A DNA stretch of 64,000 bases. Origin: Phycisphaerales bacterium. Its GTDB lineage: Bacteria; Planctomycetota; Phycisphaerae; Phycisphaerales; UBA1924. The notes below the pieces were generated by a model. It was given only the letters and a program-made list of their open reading frames with translations. It did not search any database and was not told where the DNA came from. Below are positions 52,342-60,385 of this stretch, piece by piece (position 1 is the stretch's first letter; every line of letters starts with the position of its first letter). A program made the translations under genes and the position numbers. The stretch is taken from NCBI GenBank assembly GCA_017642965.1, contig JAEPOJ010000006.1, positions 57,429-121,428 of the forward strand. Reading direction: 5' to 3'.

Positions 52342-52669
52342 GTGATCAAAGCAATGCTTCTTCCGCCCCGGATCTGATCCGCGGCTTCGTCCCTCCAACC
52401 CTGAAATCGACCTTCTCACGCCCGAAATGAACCGAACTACGCATCGATTGACGATTCCGCGCAAGATAACACGCACCCGGACCTATGCCCGAACTCCATC
52501 TCTTTGGTTCCCTCACCACTTAACCCATGCCAATGCCCGCCTTAGGTGATCCCACCCCCAATTCACCCATTCAATCCCCAGTTCAGGGCCCCCGGCGTTC
52601 TCGGACCTCACCCACAATGTGGTATCCTCGAACACCACAACAAGCCCGCTATCGAGAGAGGCCAAGCAC
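52342..52669. other. Divergent intergenic region
   Basis: This 328-base gap lies between the hybrid kinase (minus) and the amidohydrolase (plus). I see no gene, repeat or strong palindrome. A TATCCT at 52622-52627, about 45 bases before the amidohydrolase start, is a weak -10 candidate. Confidence 0.4.
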
Positions 52670-54004
52670 ATGCGACCAACACGACCGCTCCTGATCATCC
52701 TCCTGCTCATCTCCGCCCTCACCCAACAGGCACCAGCCGCCGAGACCACCATCATCCACTGCGGCCACCTCATCGCCGTCCCTGGCGAGCCCACCCAATC
52801 ATCCATGACCATCGTCGTCACCGACGGACGCATCGACCGCATCGAGAACGGCTATCCCACCGCCGCGGACCTCAACCTCGACAGCGAAACACAGACCGTC
52901 GACCTCCGAGAACACTGGGTCGTCCCAGGCCTCATCGACTGCCACACGCACCTCACCGGCCAGTACGTCCCCGCGCTCGAACGCATGCGCCGACGCATGC
53001 AGGAGACAAACGCCCACGCCGCGATCGACGGCGTCGCCAACGCGCACAAAACAATCCTCGCCGGCTTCACCACCGTCCGAAACGTCGGCTCACCCGCCGG
53101 CACCGCACTCGCGCTGCGAGACCGCATCAACCAGGGCATCGTCCCCGGACCGCGCATCTACGCCGCCGGCGCAAGCATCTCCGTCACCGGCGGGCATGCC
53201 GACGGCACAAACTCCCTCTCACCCGTCCTTCGTCCCGAGCAGCAGGACCACACTATGACCGCCGACGGCCCCGCCGAAGCACGCAAGGCCGTCCGCGCCC
53301 GCGTCCGCGAGGGCGTCGACCTCATCAAGATCACCGCCACCGGGGGCGTGCTCTCCATGACCGCCGCGGGTGTCGAACAACAGTTCTTCGACGACGAGCT
53401 CGAATCCATCGTCGAGGCCGCACGCATGATGGGACGCAAGGTCGCCGCCCACGCCCACGGCAGCGAGGGCATCAACGCCGCCCTCCGCGCAGGCGTGCAC
53501 TCCATCGAGCACGGCACCTACCTCAACGACGAATCTATCGACCTCTTCCTCAAAACCGGCGCCTACCTCGTACCCACCATCCACGCAGGAAAGTTCGTCG
53601 AAGAGAAAGCCAAAATCGACGGCTACTTCCCCCCCGCCGTCCGTGAGAAAGCCGCGGCGGTCGGGCCACTGATCCAGGACGCCTTCGGACGCGCATACGC
53701 CGCCGGTGTCAACATCGCCTTCGGCACCGACGTCGGTGTCGGCGCGCACGGCACCAACGCGCTCGAGTTCGTCTACATGCACGAGGCCGGCATGTCACCC
53801 CAGGACTGCCTCATCAGCGCCACCATCAACGCGGCAACCCTCATCGGCGCACAGGACCAGCTCGGCACCCTCGAACAAGGCAAGCACGCCGACCTCATCG
53901 CCGTGCCCATGGACCCCATGCAGGACGTCGAGGCATACCAGTTCGTCGACTTCGTCATGAAGGGCGGCCAGGTCTTCCTCAACAACACCGGAGCCCAGGA
54001 CTGA
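52670..54004 (+). CDS. Exported metal-dependent amidohydrolase
   Basis: This is a 444-residue protein with a signal peptide (LLIILLLISALTQQAPAA). The amidohydrolase TIM-barrel metal ligands are visible: His92-x-His94 in DCHTHL, the carbamylated-Lys candidate in LIKITATGG near 219, HAHG near 262, SIEHGT near 283 and GTDVG near 355. The C-terminal composite beta-sandwich has GKHADLIAV. It resembles imidazolonepropionase-like and Xaa-Pro/Xaa-Arg dipeptidase members, and a peptidase or cyclic-amide role is plausible. The start at 52670 has GAGAGAGG 8 bases upstream. The stop codon overlaps the next ATG (TGATG). Confidence 0.9.
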   Translation: MRPTRPLLIILLLISALTQQAPAAETTIIHCGHLIAVPGEPTQSSMTIVVTDGRIDRIENGYPTAADLNLDSETQTVDLREHWVVPGLIDCHTHLTGQYVPALERMRRRMQETNAHAAIDGVANAHKTILAGFTTVRNVGSPAGTALALRDRINQGIVPGPRIYAAGASISVTGGHADGTNSLSPVLRPEQQDHTMTADGPAEARKAVRARVREGVDLIKITATGGVLSMTAAGVEQQFFDDELESIVEAARMMGRKVAAHAHGSEGINAALRAGVHSIEHGTYLNDESIDLFLKTGAYLVPTIHAGKFVEEKAKIDGYFPPAVREKAAAVGPLIQDAFGRAYAAGVNIAFGTDVGVGAHGTNALEFVYMHEAGMSPQDCLISATINAATLIGAQDQLGTLEQGKHADLIAVPMDPMQDVEAYQFVDFVMKGGQVFLNNTGAQD

Positions 54005-54864
54005 TGCGCATTGGCAGGTACTGGGCCCGATCCCACATGCACGCGATCGACCCGCACGGGGACCCGCACCACCGATCGTTTCTCCGCGCATCATTCGAGA
54101 GCCAGGCCGATGCGCAGCGCATCGCCGACCAGGCCGCCCAGCAGCTCAAATCCCAGATCGAACGCGGCACCGAGCCGAAGGACTGGTACCTCTACGCCGA
54201 CCGCACCCGCGCCGAACCACTCATCGAGGAAATCCTCTCCGAGCACAACCATCGCATCGGCGCGCTCACCGTCAACGCATACGGCGCATGCATCCTCAAC
54301 ACCGAACGCGTCGTCTTCATCGATATCGATACGCCGCAGCCCAGCGCCCGGCCGCGGGGCTTTCTCAAACGCCTGTTCTCCAAGCCCGAACCGATCGACG
54401 CCGAAGACCCCGCAGAGCATGTGCTCTCCAAGCTCGAGGCCTACTGCCAATCCACCCCAACACGCGGCGCCCGTGTCTACAAAACAGCAGCCGGGCTCCG
54501 CGTGCTGCTCACGGGCGAACAGCTCGACCCCTGCGCCGAGCAGACCCACGCCCTGTTCCACGACCTGGGCGCCGACCCACAATACGCCACCCTCTGCAGG
54601 GTTCAGTCCTGCTTCCGCGCCAGACTCACTCCCAAGCCATCACGCATGCGCATCGGCTGGCCGCCAGAAAAAATCCGCGCCGGCAGCGAGCCCACAAGTG
54701 CGCTCCATGACTGGGAGACCGCCTACCACGACGAGTGCACCGCGTACGCCGTATGCAGACTCATTGTCCAAATCGGACCCGACACAGATGACCCCGACAT
54801 CGCTCGTTCGCAGTCGATCCACGACGAGTACTGCGCCGTCTCCTCGCAGCTACCACTCGCCTGA
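54004..54864 (+). CDS. Conserved-looking protein of unknown function, primase-like motif order
   Basis: This is a 286-residue soluble protein translationally coupled to the amidohydrolase (one-base overlap). The core has VVFIDIDTP (Asp107-x-Asp109) and then GARVYKTAAGLRVLLTGEQLD (residues 155-175). It continues with DLGADPQYATLC and CRVQSCFRARLTPKPSRM, ending in a Cys/His-containing helix. A DxD strand followed by a Y-x-T-x-x-G-x-R strand recalls the order in archaeo-eukaryotic primase folds, but the match is slight. I recognise no named family. The C-terminal ARLTPKP block looks like a conserved signature. Confidence 0.6.
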   Translation: MRIGRYWARSHMHAIDPHGDPHHRSFLRASFESQADAQRIADQAAQQLKSQIERGTEPKDWYLYADRTRAEPLIEEILSEHNHRIGALTVNAYGACILNTERVVFIDIDTPQPSARPRGFLKRLFSKPEPIDAEDPAEHVLSKLEAYCQSTPTRGARVYKTAAGLRVLLTGEQLDPCAEQTHALFHDLGADPQYATLCRVQSCFRARLTPKPSRMRIGWPPEKIRAGSEPTSALHDWETAYHDECTAYAVCRLIVQIGPDTDDPDIARSQSIHDEYCAVSSQLPLA

Positions 54865-54897
54865 TATGCACATAGGTATTTCTTCTTAGTTGGTTTT

Positions 54898-54923
54898 GCC
54901 CCCCTCGTGCCGGGGGGCGTTTT
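54898..54923 (+). terminator. Rho-independent terminator
   Basis: A 7-bp GCCCCCC/GGGGGGC stem (54898-54904 with 54912-54918) is followed by GTTTT, 34 bases past the stop codon of the amidohydrolase-linked gene. Confidence 0.75.
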
Positions 54924-54995
54924 GCCCCTACTGGTCGGCATTTTTGAATAACCCCCCGAGTTTGAAAAAATCGAACCCCAATTCGAGTGTTTTAT

Positions 54996-55017
54996 CACTT
55001 GGTAGTTTGACCTAGTG
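54996..55017. promoter_or_regulatory. Operator-like inverted repeat upstream of the PAS-LuxR gene
   Basis: CACTTGGT (54996-55003) and ACCTAGTG (55010-55017) are complementary at 7 of 8 positions with a 6-base spacer. It overlaps a TTGACC -35-like hexamer (55007-55012) and is about 96 bases upstream of the ATG. Confidence 0.45.
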
Positions 55018-55112
55018 TCGATGCATGATGAAGATCCGTTCACATTTTGGGGAGCCCTCGCCCGTAGCACACACCTCCCCGCCCCCTACACATGCTTCCC
55101 CACGGAGCCAGT

Positions 55113-55793
55113 ATGCTGTCAGTACCACTCATCAAGCAGGAATGCCTGCAACTCCTCGAAACCTTCGAGATCTCCGCCTGCGTCCTCCGCGACGAGCACT
55201 TCACCCTCCTCTGGTGCAACGAGGCCTACGCACGCCTCTGCAAGAAGCCCAAAGCAGAACTCCTCGGCACTCGACTGCGCGACCTCGTCTCCCACGAGTC
55301 CGCCGCCGAGCGCGAGTACGCCATGCAGAAGGTGCTCGACAACAACCAGATGCTCACCGCCATCCAGTTCGGCTCCGGCGAACGCCAGCTCTGCGTCTTC
55401 TTCCCCATCGATGAGCAGGAGTTCGGGCACCGCGGGACACTCACCATGATCCAGCCGACACCCTCCTCAGAGGCGCTCCAGCCACGCAACATCGACATGC
55501 TGCTCCAGACCCCCTGCCTCTCCAACCTCTCCAATCTCTCCACCGCCGAGATGCGCGTCCTTCACCACATCGCACGCGGCCTCTCCACCAAGGACATCGC
55601 CAGCGAGCTCCACCGCTCAGAACGCACCATCGAGAACCACATCGGCTCCATCCACAACAAGCTCAACACCAACTCACGCGCCCAGCTCGTCAAGTACGCC
55701 GTCGACCGAGGCCTCCACGGCTTCCCCGCCGACCACTGGGAACACATCATCACCGGCAAGGCAAAGCCAAGGTCCGCCGCCGCCAGCGCCTGA
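55113..55793 (+). CDS. PAS-LuxR transcriptional regulator
   Basis: This is a 226-residue protein. A PAS-like sensor domain spans about 15-120 (ISACVLRDEHFTLLWCNEAYARLCKKPKAELLG). A LuxR/GerE helix-turn-helix spans about 150-205 (LSTAEMRVLHHIARGLSTKDIASELHRSERTIENHIGSIHNKL). There is no receiver domain, so it senses directly through PAS. The start at 55113 has GGAG 5 bases upstream. It stands alone with its own terminator and an upstream inverted repeat, possibly an autoregulatory site. Confidence 0.88.
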   Translation: MLSVPLIKQECLQLLETFEISACVLRDEHFTLLWCNEAYARLCKKPKAELLGTRLRDLVSHESAAEREYAMQKVLDNNQMLTAIQFGSGERQLCVFFPIDEQEFGHRGTLTMIQPTPSSEALQPRNIDMLLQTPCLSNLSNLSTAEMRVLHHIARGLSTKDIASELHRSERTIENHIGSIHNKLNTNSRAQLVKYAVDRGLHGFPADHWEHIITGKAKPRSAAASA

Positions 55794-55823
55794 GCCACGC
55801 GCCAACTACCAAACAGCCACACC

Positions 55824-55854
55824 AGCCGCCGAGACACAAACCGGCGGCTTTTTT
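55824..55854 (+). terminator. Rho-independent terminator of the PAS-LuxR gene
   Basis: A perfect 8-bp stem (55824-55831 with 55842-55849) continues into TTTTTT (55849-55854), 31 bases past the stop codon. Confidence 0.85.
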
Positions 55855-55864
55855 CTTGCCCTGC

Positions 55865-56347
55865 TCACAACGATTCTCGCGCATACGCCACGAGCTGATC
55901 GAGCGCCGTCCCCCAGCCGCCCTCAAACCCCATCTCTTCGTGCTGCTTCCGCTTCTCAGCGTCCGCGTGCTTCGCGATCGCAACGTACCGCGTCCCATCC
56001 CCCTCGGGCTCGAGCAGAATAAACGCCGTCATAAACCCGCCGCCCGTCGGGCGATAGCCCGGCCCCAGCGCGTCGGTAAACACCAGCCGCTCGTGCTTCA
56101 CCACCTCCAGGTAGCACCCCGGGTTCGCGGGCATCACCTCGCCCTCCGGCGACTTCATCGTCGTGCTGAACACACCGCCCGGACGCAGATCGATCTCGCA
56201 CGCCACCGTCTCCCACGGCTTGGGCGTGAACCACTTCACCAAGTGCTCAGGCTCCGTCCACGCCCTCCACACCTGCGCCGGCTTCACCGCCACCACACGC
56301 TCGAGCACCAGATCCAACTCCGGGTTGATCTCAGGCCGTTCCATCAT
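55865..56347 (-). CDS. SRPBCC/AHSA1-like protein
   Basis: This is a 160-residue START-fold protein. ERVVAVKPAQVWRAWTEPEHLVKWF is the typical AHSA1 opening, followed by CEIDLRPGGVFSTTM, GTRYVAIAKHADAEKRKQHEEMGFEGGW and a terminal helix ALDQLVAYARESL. Such proteins form a hydrophobic pocket and commonly sit next to ArsR regulators. It overlaps the ArsR stop codon by four bases (ATGA) and is the second gene of that operon. The ligand is unknown. Confidence 0.9.
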   Translation of the reverse strand: MMERPEINPELDLVLERVVAVKPAQVWRAWTEPEHLVKWFTPKPWETVACEIDLRPGGVFSTTMKSPEGEVMPANPGCYLEVVKHERLVFTDALGPGYRPTGGGFMTAFILLEPEGDGTRYVAIAKHADAEKRKQHEEMGFEGGWGTALDQLVAYARESL

Positions 56348-56679
56348 CCGCTTCCCTTCTCCATCTTGTTCAGATAGTCATCCAGCTGATCCAGCCGCCG
56401 CTCCCACAGCCGCTGCTGCTTCTCCAACCACCGGCTTGCCCGCTTGAGCTGCGCCCGCCGAACCTCAACCGTCCGCACACGCCCACGCTTGTATGAGCGG
56501 ACCAGCCCACACTCCTCCAACACCTCCAGGTGCTGCATGAACGACGGCAACGCCATGTCAAACGGCTCCGCCAGCTCGCTCACCGAGCACGCCCCCCGAC
56601 CCAGACGCTCCACCACCGCCCGACGAGTCGGATTCGAGAGCGCCTGAAAAGTCCGATCGAGTGCCTCGGTCGATTGCAT
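56344..56679 (-). CDS. ArsR family transcriptional regulator
   Basis: This is a 111-residue winged-helix repressor (FQALSNPTRRAVVERLGRGACSVSELAEPFDMALPSFMQHLEVLEECGLVRSYK). It lacks the CxCxxC metal site of ArsR/SmtB sensors. It belongs to the metal-independent group that accompanies AHSA1-type proteins. The start at 56679 is set by the family N-terminus. A perfect inverted repeat lies 25 bases upstream, presumably its operator. It is coupled to the AHSA1 gene. Confidence 0.9.
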   Translation of the reverse strand: MQSTEALDRTFQALSNPTRRAVVERLGRGACSVSELAEPFDMALPSFMQHLEVLEECGLVRSYKRGRVRTVEVRRAQLKRASRWLEKQQRLWERRLDQLDDYLNKMEKGSG

Positions 56680-56703
56680 GGGCACACCATACCAACCAGA
56701 ATC

Positions 56704-56723
56704 ACTTAGGTCAATACCTAAGT
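56704..56723. promoter_or_regulatory. ArsR operator-like inverted repeat
   Basis: ACTTAGGT (56704-56711) and ACCTAAGT (56716-56723) form a perfect 8-bp inverted repeat with spacer CAAT, 25 bases upstream of the ArsR start, in the usual position of an autoregulatory operator. Confidence 0.75.
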
Positions 56724-56727
56724 ATAC

Positions 56728-56759
56728 ACAAAAACAAAGACCCCACACTCGGTGGGGTC
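56728..56759 (-). terminator. Rho-independent terminator of sucD
   Basis: A perfect 8-bp stem (56739-56746 with 56752-56759) is followed on the minus strand by TTTGTTTTTGT, 30 bases past the sucD stop codon and just upstream of the ArsR operator. Confidence 0.85.
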
Positions 56760-56788
56760 ATCGAGATTCGCTTTACAACGTGAGCCCC

Positions 56789-57802
56789 TTACGCCGTTAC
56801 CGCCGCAAGCCCCATCGCCTTCGCCATCGCCTGGCCCATCTCGCTCGGGTTCAGCGCCACCTCAGCACCCGCCTCGCGGAGCGCCTCGATCTTGCTGTCG
56901 GCCGTCCCTGTCGCTTTGCCGCCGGCACCGCTGGAGATGATCGCACCCGCGTGCCCCATCCGCTTGCCGGGGGGTGCCGTGCGACCAGCAATAAAAGCAG
57001 CAACCGGCTTGGTGACGTGCTTGGCGATGTACTCCGCAGCCGCTTCCTCGTCCTCGCCGCCGATCTCGCCGATCATCAGGATCCCGTGCGTGTCCGGGTC
57101 CTCCTCGAACATCCGAATACAGTCAATATGGTTCAGCCCACGCACCGGGTCGCCGCCGATACCGACACACGTCGACTGCGCGATCCCCAGCTGCGATGTC
57201 TGCCACACCGCCTCGTAGGTCAGCGTGCCCGAGCGCGAAACAATGCCCACAGCCTTGCCCGTGCTCGCCTCGCTGATGTGCGTATGGATGTACCCCGGCA
57301 TGATGCCGATCTTGCACCCAGCGTTGGTGTACTTGCTCTCCGCCGTGTCCTCGCCGGTCTTGGGGCCCGGCGTGATCACGCCCGGGCAGTTGGGACCGAT
57401 CAGCGTGAACAGCTCGCGGTTGTGCGCCGAGTCCGCCCCACGAGCCGCCGCGTTGCGATCGTCCATCACCCGCCGAACCATGATCATGTCGTTGACCGGC
57501 ACACCCTCAGTAATGCAGCAGATCAATCGGATCCCGGCGTCCATCGCCTCCAGGATCGCGTCCGCGCAGAACGCCGGGGGCACAAAGATCATCGTCGCGT
57601 CAGCGCCCGTCGCGTCCACCGCGTCACGCACCGTGTTGAAGATCGGCAGCCCGTTGTCATCCTTCTGACCGCCCTTGCCCGGGGTCACGCCGCCCACCAT
57701 CCGGGTGCCGTAGTTGAAGCACCCCTTCGTGTGGAGCGCGCCGAAGCTGCCCGTGATGCCCTGACAGATGACTTTGGTGTCCTTATCAACGAGAATGGCC
57801 AT
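56789..57802 (-). CDS. sucD: Succinyl-CoA ligase alpha subunit
   Basis: This TCA-cycle subunit binds CoA and carries the phosphohistidine, giving succinyl-CoA to succinate with NTP formation. The N-terminal Rossmann CoA site is [16 protein letters not shown], and [11 protein letters not shown] is present. The active histidine is His284 in MGHAGAII. At 337 residues it is longer than E. coli SucD (about 289), partly through an insert before IGPNCPG ([15 protein letters not shown]) and one near [17 protein letters not shown]. The start at 57802 has TTGGAG 6 bases upstream. The beta subunit sucC is not adjacent, which is unusual. Confidence 0.93.
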   Translation of the reverse strand: MAILVDKDTKVICQGITGSFGALHTKGCFNYGTRMVGGVTPGKGGQKDDNGLPIFNTVRDAVDATGADATMIFVPPAFCADAILEAMDAGIRLICCITEGVPVNDMIMVRRVMDDRNAAARGADSAHNRELFTLIGPNCPGVITPGPKTGEDTAESKYTNAGCKIGIMPGYIHTHISEASTGKAVGIVSRSGTLTYEAVWQTSQLGIAQSTCVGIGGDPVRGLNHIDCIRMFEEDPDTHGILMIGEIGGEDEEAAAEYIAKHVTKPVAAFIAGRTAPPGKRMGHAGAIISSGAGGKATGTADSKIEALREAGAEVALNPSEMGQAMAKAMGLAAVTA

Positions 57803-57887
57803 GCGCCGCTCCAATCTGTGTGTATCGCCTGGATTCGCCAGATCCTAGGCCCAGACACTCCTCGCACCCACCACGCTAGAGTTCACC

Positions 57888-59039
57888 ATGCCCAGAAACA
57901 CCCCCGCACGCCGACCCAGCGCCCGCCGCATCCTCATCCCCGCCATCGCCGCCCTGCTCGCCCCGCTGGCCACGCTCGGCTGCGCCCCCGCACAGCTCCG
58001 CGAGGTCGCCTCCTCCAACGAGCTCCAATGGACCGGTGTCGCCCAGGCCCCCGACGGGCGCCTCTTCGTCAACTACCCACGCTGGTCCGACCGCTACCAG
58101 TTCGCCGTCGCACGCGTGATCGACACCGCGACCCCCTCCACCGTCCGCCCCTACCCCAGCGCCGTCATCAACAACTGGTCCCCCGAGGGCCCCGGCGCCG
58201 GAGACTGGCGCGAACGCTTCGTCGCCGTCCAGTCCGTCCACATCGACCGCCAGGGACGAATGTGGGTCCTCGACACCGGCCAGGTCAGCCGCGAAGCCGG
58301 CCGCCAGGCCGTCGTCTACGAGATCGACCTGCAGCGCGACCGCATTGCCCGCTCACTTCCCCTCCCCTTCGATGTCGCACCAGAGGGCAGCTACATCAAC
58401 GACATCCGCCTCACCCCCGACGGGCGATGGGGCTTCATCTCCGACTCGGGCCTGGGCGCGATCATCGTCCTCGACACCAAAACCGGCGACACCCGGCGCG
58501 TCCTCGCCGACCACCCCAGCACCAAGGGCAACGACGAACGCATCATCGAGATTGACGGTCGCCCCCTCCTCGTCAACGAGACCGGCAAGCCACCCGTCAT
58601 CCACTGCGACGGCATCGACGTCTCGCCCGACGGCCAGTGGGTCTACTACAAGGCCATCAGCGCCGACCCGCTCTACCGCGTCCCCGTCTCGCTGCTCACC
58701 GACGACCGCGTCCCCCCCAGCCAGCTCGCCAACGCCGTCGAGGACCTGGGCACCGCCCCCATCACCGACGCCATCATGTTCGATAACGCCGGCAACCTCT
58801 ACTTCCCCGCCCTCGAAGAGAACGCCATCGTCTACCGCACACCCGACGGCGAATACAAGGACCTCGTCCGCCACCGCTCCATCAGCTGGCCCGACAGCTT
58901 CGCCATCGACTGGGACAACGACCTGCTCGTCTTCACCACCGCCCTCATCCACCGCACCCCGCGCTTCAGCGAGGGCGAAACATGGCCCGACGAGCCCTAC
59001 CGCGTCTTCACCCACCCTCTCGCGCCGGCCAGCCGATAA
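57888..59039 (+). CDS. Yellow/major royal jelly protein-like lipoprotein
   Basis: This is a 383-residue exported protein. The signal ends in lipobox TLGC followed by AP, so it is probably a lipoprotein. It is a six-bladed propeller of the MRJP/Yellow type: LFVNYPRWSDRYQFAVARV, FVAVQSVHIDRQGRMWVLDTG, YINDIRLTPDGRWGFISDSG, DGIDVSPDGQWVYYKA, DAIMFDNAGNLYFPALEENAI and SWPDSFAIDWDNDLLVFTT. Bacterial members have unproven function, and some relatives act as lactonase-like or tautomerase-related enzymes. It is divergent from sucD. Confidence 0.88.
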   Translation: MPRNTPARRPSARRILIPAIAALLAPLATLGCAPAQLREVASSNELQWTGVAQAPDGRLFVNYPRWSDRYQFAVARVIDTATPSTVRPYPSAVINNWSPEGPGAGDWRERFVAVQSVHIDRQGRMWVLDTGQVSREAGRQAVVYEIDLQRDRIARSLPLPFDVAPEGSYINDIRLTPDGRWGFISDSGLGAIIVLDTKTGDTRRVLADHPSTKGNDERIIEIDGRPLLVNETGKPPVIHCDGIDVSPDGQWVYYKAISADPLYRVPVSLLTDDRVPPSQLANAVEDLGTAPITDAIMFDNAGNLYFPALEENAIVYRTPDGEYKDLVRHRSISWPDSFAIDWDNDLLVFTTALIHRTPRFSEGETWPDEPYRVFTHPLAPASR

Positions 59040-59060
59040 CCCAGCCGGAGCCCACAACAT

Positions 59061-59100
59061 GGCACGCCCAAGCGCTTGAAATACAAACGCTTGGCGCGCC
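59061..59100. repeat. Imperfect long inverted repeat upstream of the P-loop gene
   Basis: CCAAGCG (59068-59074) pairs with CGCTTGG (59088-59094), and the flanks extend pairing with one bulge and one mismatch to 59061/59100. No T-tract follows. TGCTATGAT, an extended -10-like sequence, begins two bases after it at 59102-59110. Confidence 0.55.
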
Positions 59101-59136
59101 CTGCTATGATTCTCCCCCTATTCCCGGAGGCACACC

Positions 59137-60273
59137 ATGCGCGCAATCGTCACAGGTCAGGTCGGTATGGACAAAAAAGCATACCTCAAGGAGGTCGCCG
59201 ACTTCGCGGCCGCGCAGGGCGAGCCCATCGAGATGTACCACGTCGGCAACATGATGTACGACGAGGCGCCCGACATCCGCCCAGGACGCATCCTCGACCT
59301 CCCCATCTCCCGCCTCAACTCCCTCCGCCGCGCCGCCTTCAAGGACATCATCGCCGACGCGCCAAACCACAACCACGCCCTCGTCAACACCCACGCGACC
59401 TTCCGCTGGCGTCATGGGCTCTTCTCCGCCTTCGACTTCGACCAGATCACCAAGCTCGCCCCGGACCTCTTCATCTGCCTCGTCGACAACATCGAGGTCG
59501 TCCACCAACGCCTCCACGCCGAGCACGACATCGACGCCACCCTCAAGGACTGCATGGTCTGGCGCGAAGAGGAGATCCTCGCCACCGAGCTCATGTCCCA
59601 GGCCATCCCCGGCTCCAAGTTCTACATCGTCTCCCGCGGACGCTTCTCCCAGACCTCACGCACCCTCTTCCAGCTCATGTGCCGACCCGACATGAAGCGG
59701 GTCTACCCCTCCTTCCCCATGTCCCACGTCATCGACATGCCCGACGTCATGGCCGAGATCGACGCATTCCGCATGAAGCTCGCCGAGCACTTCATCTGCT
59801 TCGACCCGGGCGACGTCGACGAGAAGCTCCTCCTGGACCGCGCCGTCGAGGCCGTCAAGGAAGGCAAGGACTTCTTCGACCACAAGCCCATCCAACTCGG
59901 CGGCCTCGACAAGGGCGCCGAACCAATCAAGATGCGCACACGTGAAGTCCTCGACATCGCCGGCGACATCGACGGCCAGATCTACATGCGCGACTTCAAG
60001 CTCATCGACCAGGCCGACATGATCGTCTCCTACGTCCCCGAGCTCAAGTCCGAGACCGGCAAGGTCATCCCCGCCCTCTCCTCCGGCGTCGAACGCGAAC
60101 TCCAGCACGCCTGGGAGCACGCCAAAGAGGTCTACGTCGTCTGGAAGCCCTCCAAGAACCCCTCACCCTTCATCACCGAAACCGCAACAAAGGTCTTCGA
60201 CTCCACCGAGGACGCCCTGAGCTACTTCGAAGAAAAGGGCATGTTCGCCGAGAAAAACCTCTTCGGGCACTGA
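59137..60273 (+). CDS. P-loop-like nucleotide-binding protein with degenerate Walker A
   Basis: This is a 378-residue soluble protein. The N-terminus RAIVTGQVGMDKKAYLKE has the shape of an adenylate-kinase-like P-loop (GxxGxxKxx), but Lys-Ser/Thr is replaced by Lys-Lys-Ala. Residues about 115-125 (LFICLVDNIEVV) fit a Walker B strand. The C-terminal third (DGQIYMRDFKLIDQADMIVSYVPELKSETGKVIPALSSGV, then KEVYVVWKPSKNPSPFITETATKVF) resembles a nucleoside 2-deoxyribosyltransferase-like or TIR-like flavodoxin fold. It is thus probably a two-domain protein. GGAGG lies 8 bases before the ATG. The function is unknown. Confidence 0.7.
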   Translation: MRAIVTGQVGMDKKAYLKEVADFAAAQGEPIEMYHVGNMMYDEAPDIRPGRILDLPISRLNSLRRAAFKDIIADAPNHNHALVNTHATFRWRHGLFSAFDFDQITKLAPDLFICLVDNIEVVHQRLHAEHDIDATLKDCMVWREEEILATELMSQAIPGSKFYIVSRGRFSQTSRTLFQLMCRPDMKRVYPSFPMSHVIDMPDVMAEIDAFRMKLAEHFICFDPGDVDEKLLLDRAVEAVKEGKDFFDHKPIQLGGLDKGAEPIKMRTREVLDIAGDIDGQIYMRDFKLIDQADMIVSYVPELKSETGKVIPALSSGVERELQHAWEHAKEVYVVWKPSKNPSPFITETATKVFDSTEDALSYFEEKGMFAEKNLFGH

Positions 60274-60291
60274 GCACCCGTAGACATGGAG

Positions 60292-60317
60292 TCTGAATGA
60301 TTCCAGATTTTGTTTTT
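60292..60317 (+). terminator. Probable rho-independent terminator
   Basis: A short stem TCTG-A with T-CCAGA (one bulge) is followed by TTTTGTTTTT, 18 bases past the stop codon of the P-loop gene. Confidence 0.5.
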
Positions 60318-60385
60318 ACTTGAACACATTCTGATATACACTCAGCGTGCCCGGGTCTCTCCAAAGCAACCATCAGGAGATCACC

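Noticed and set aside
49978..52377. A 799-codon open frame on the plus strand
   Set aside because: It is antisense to the CHASE hybrid kinase, whose domains are complete on the minus strand.
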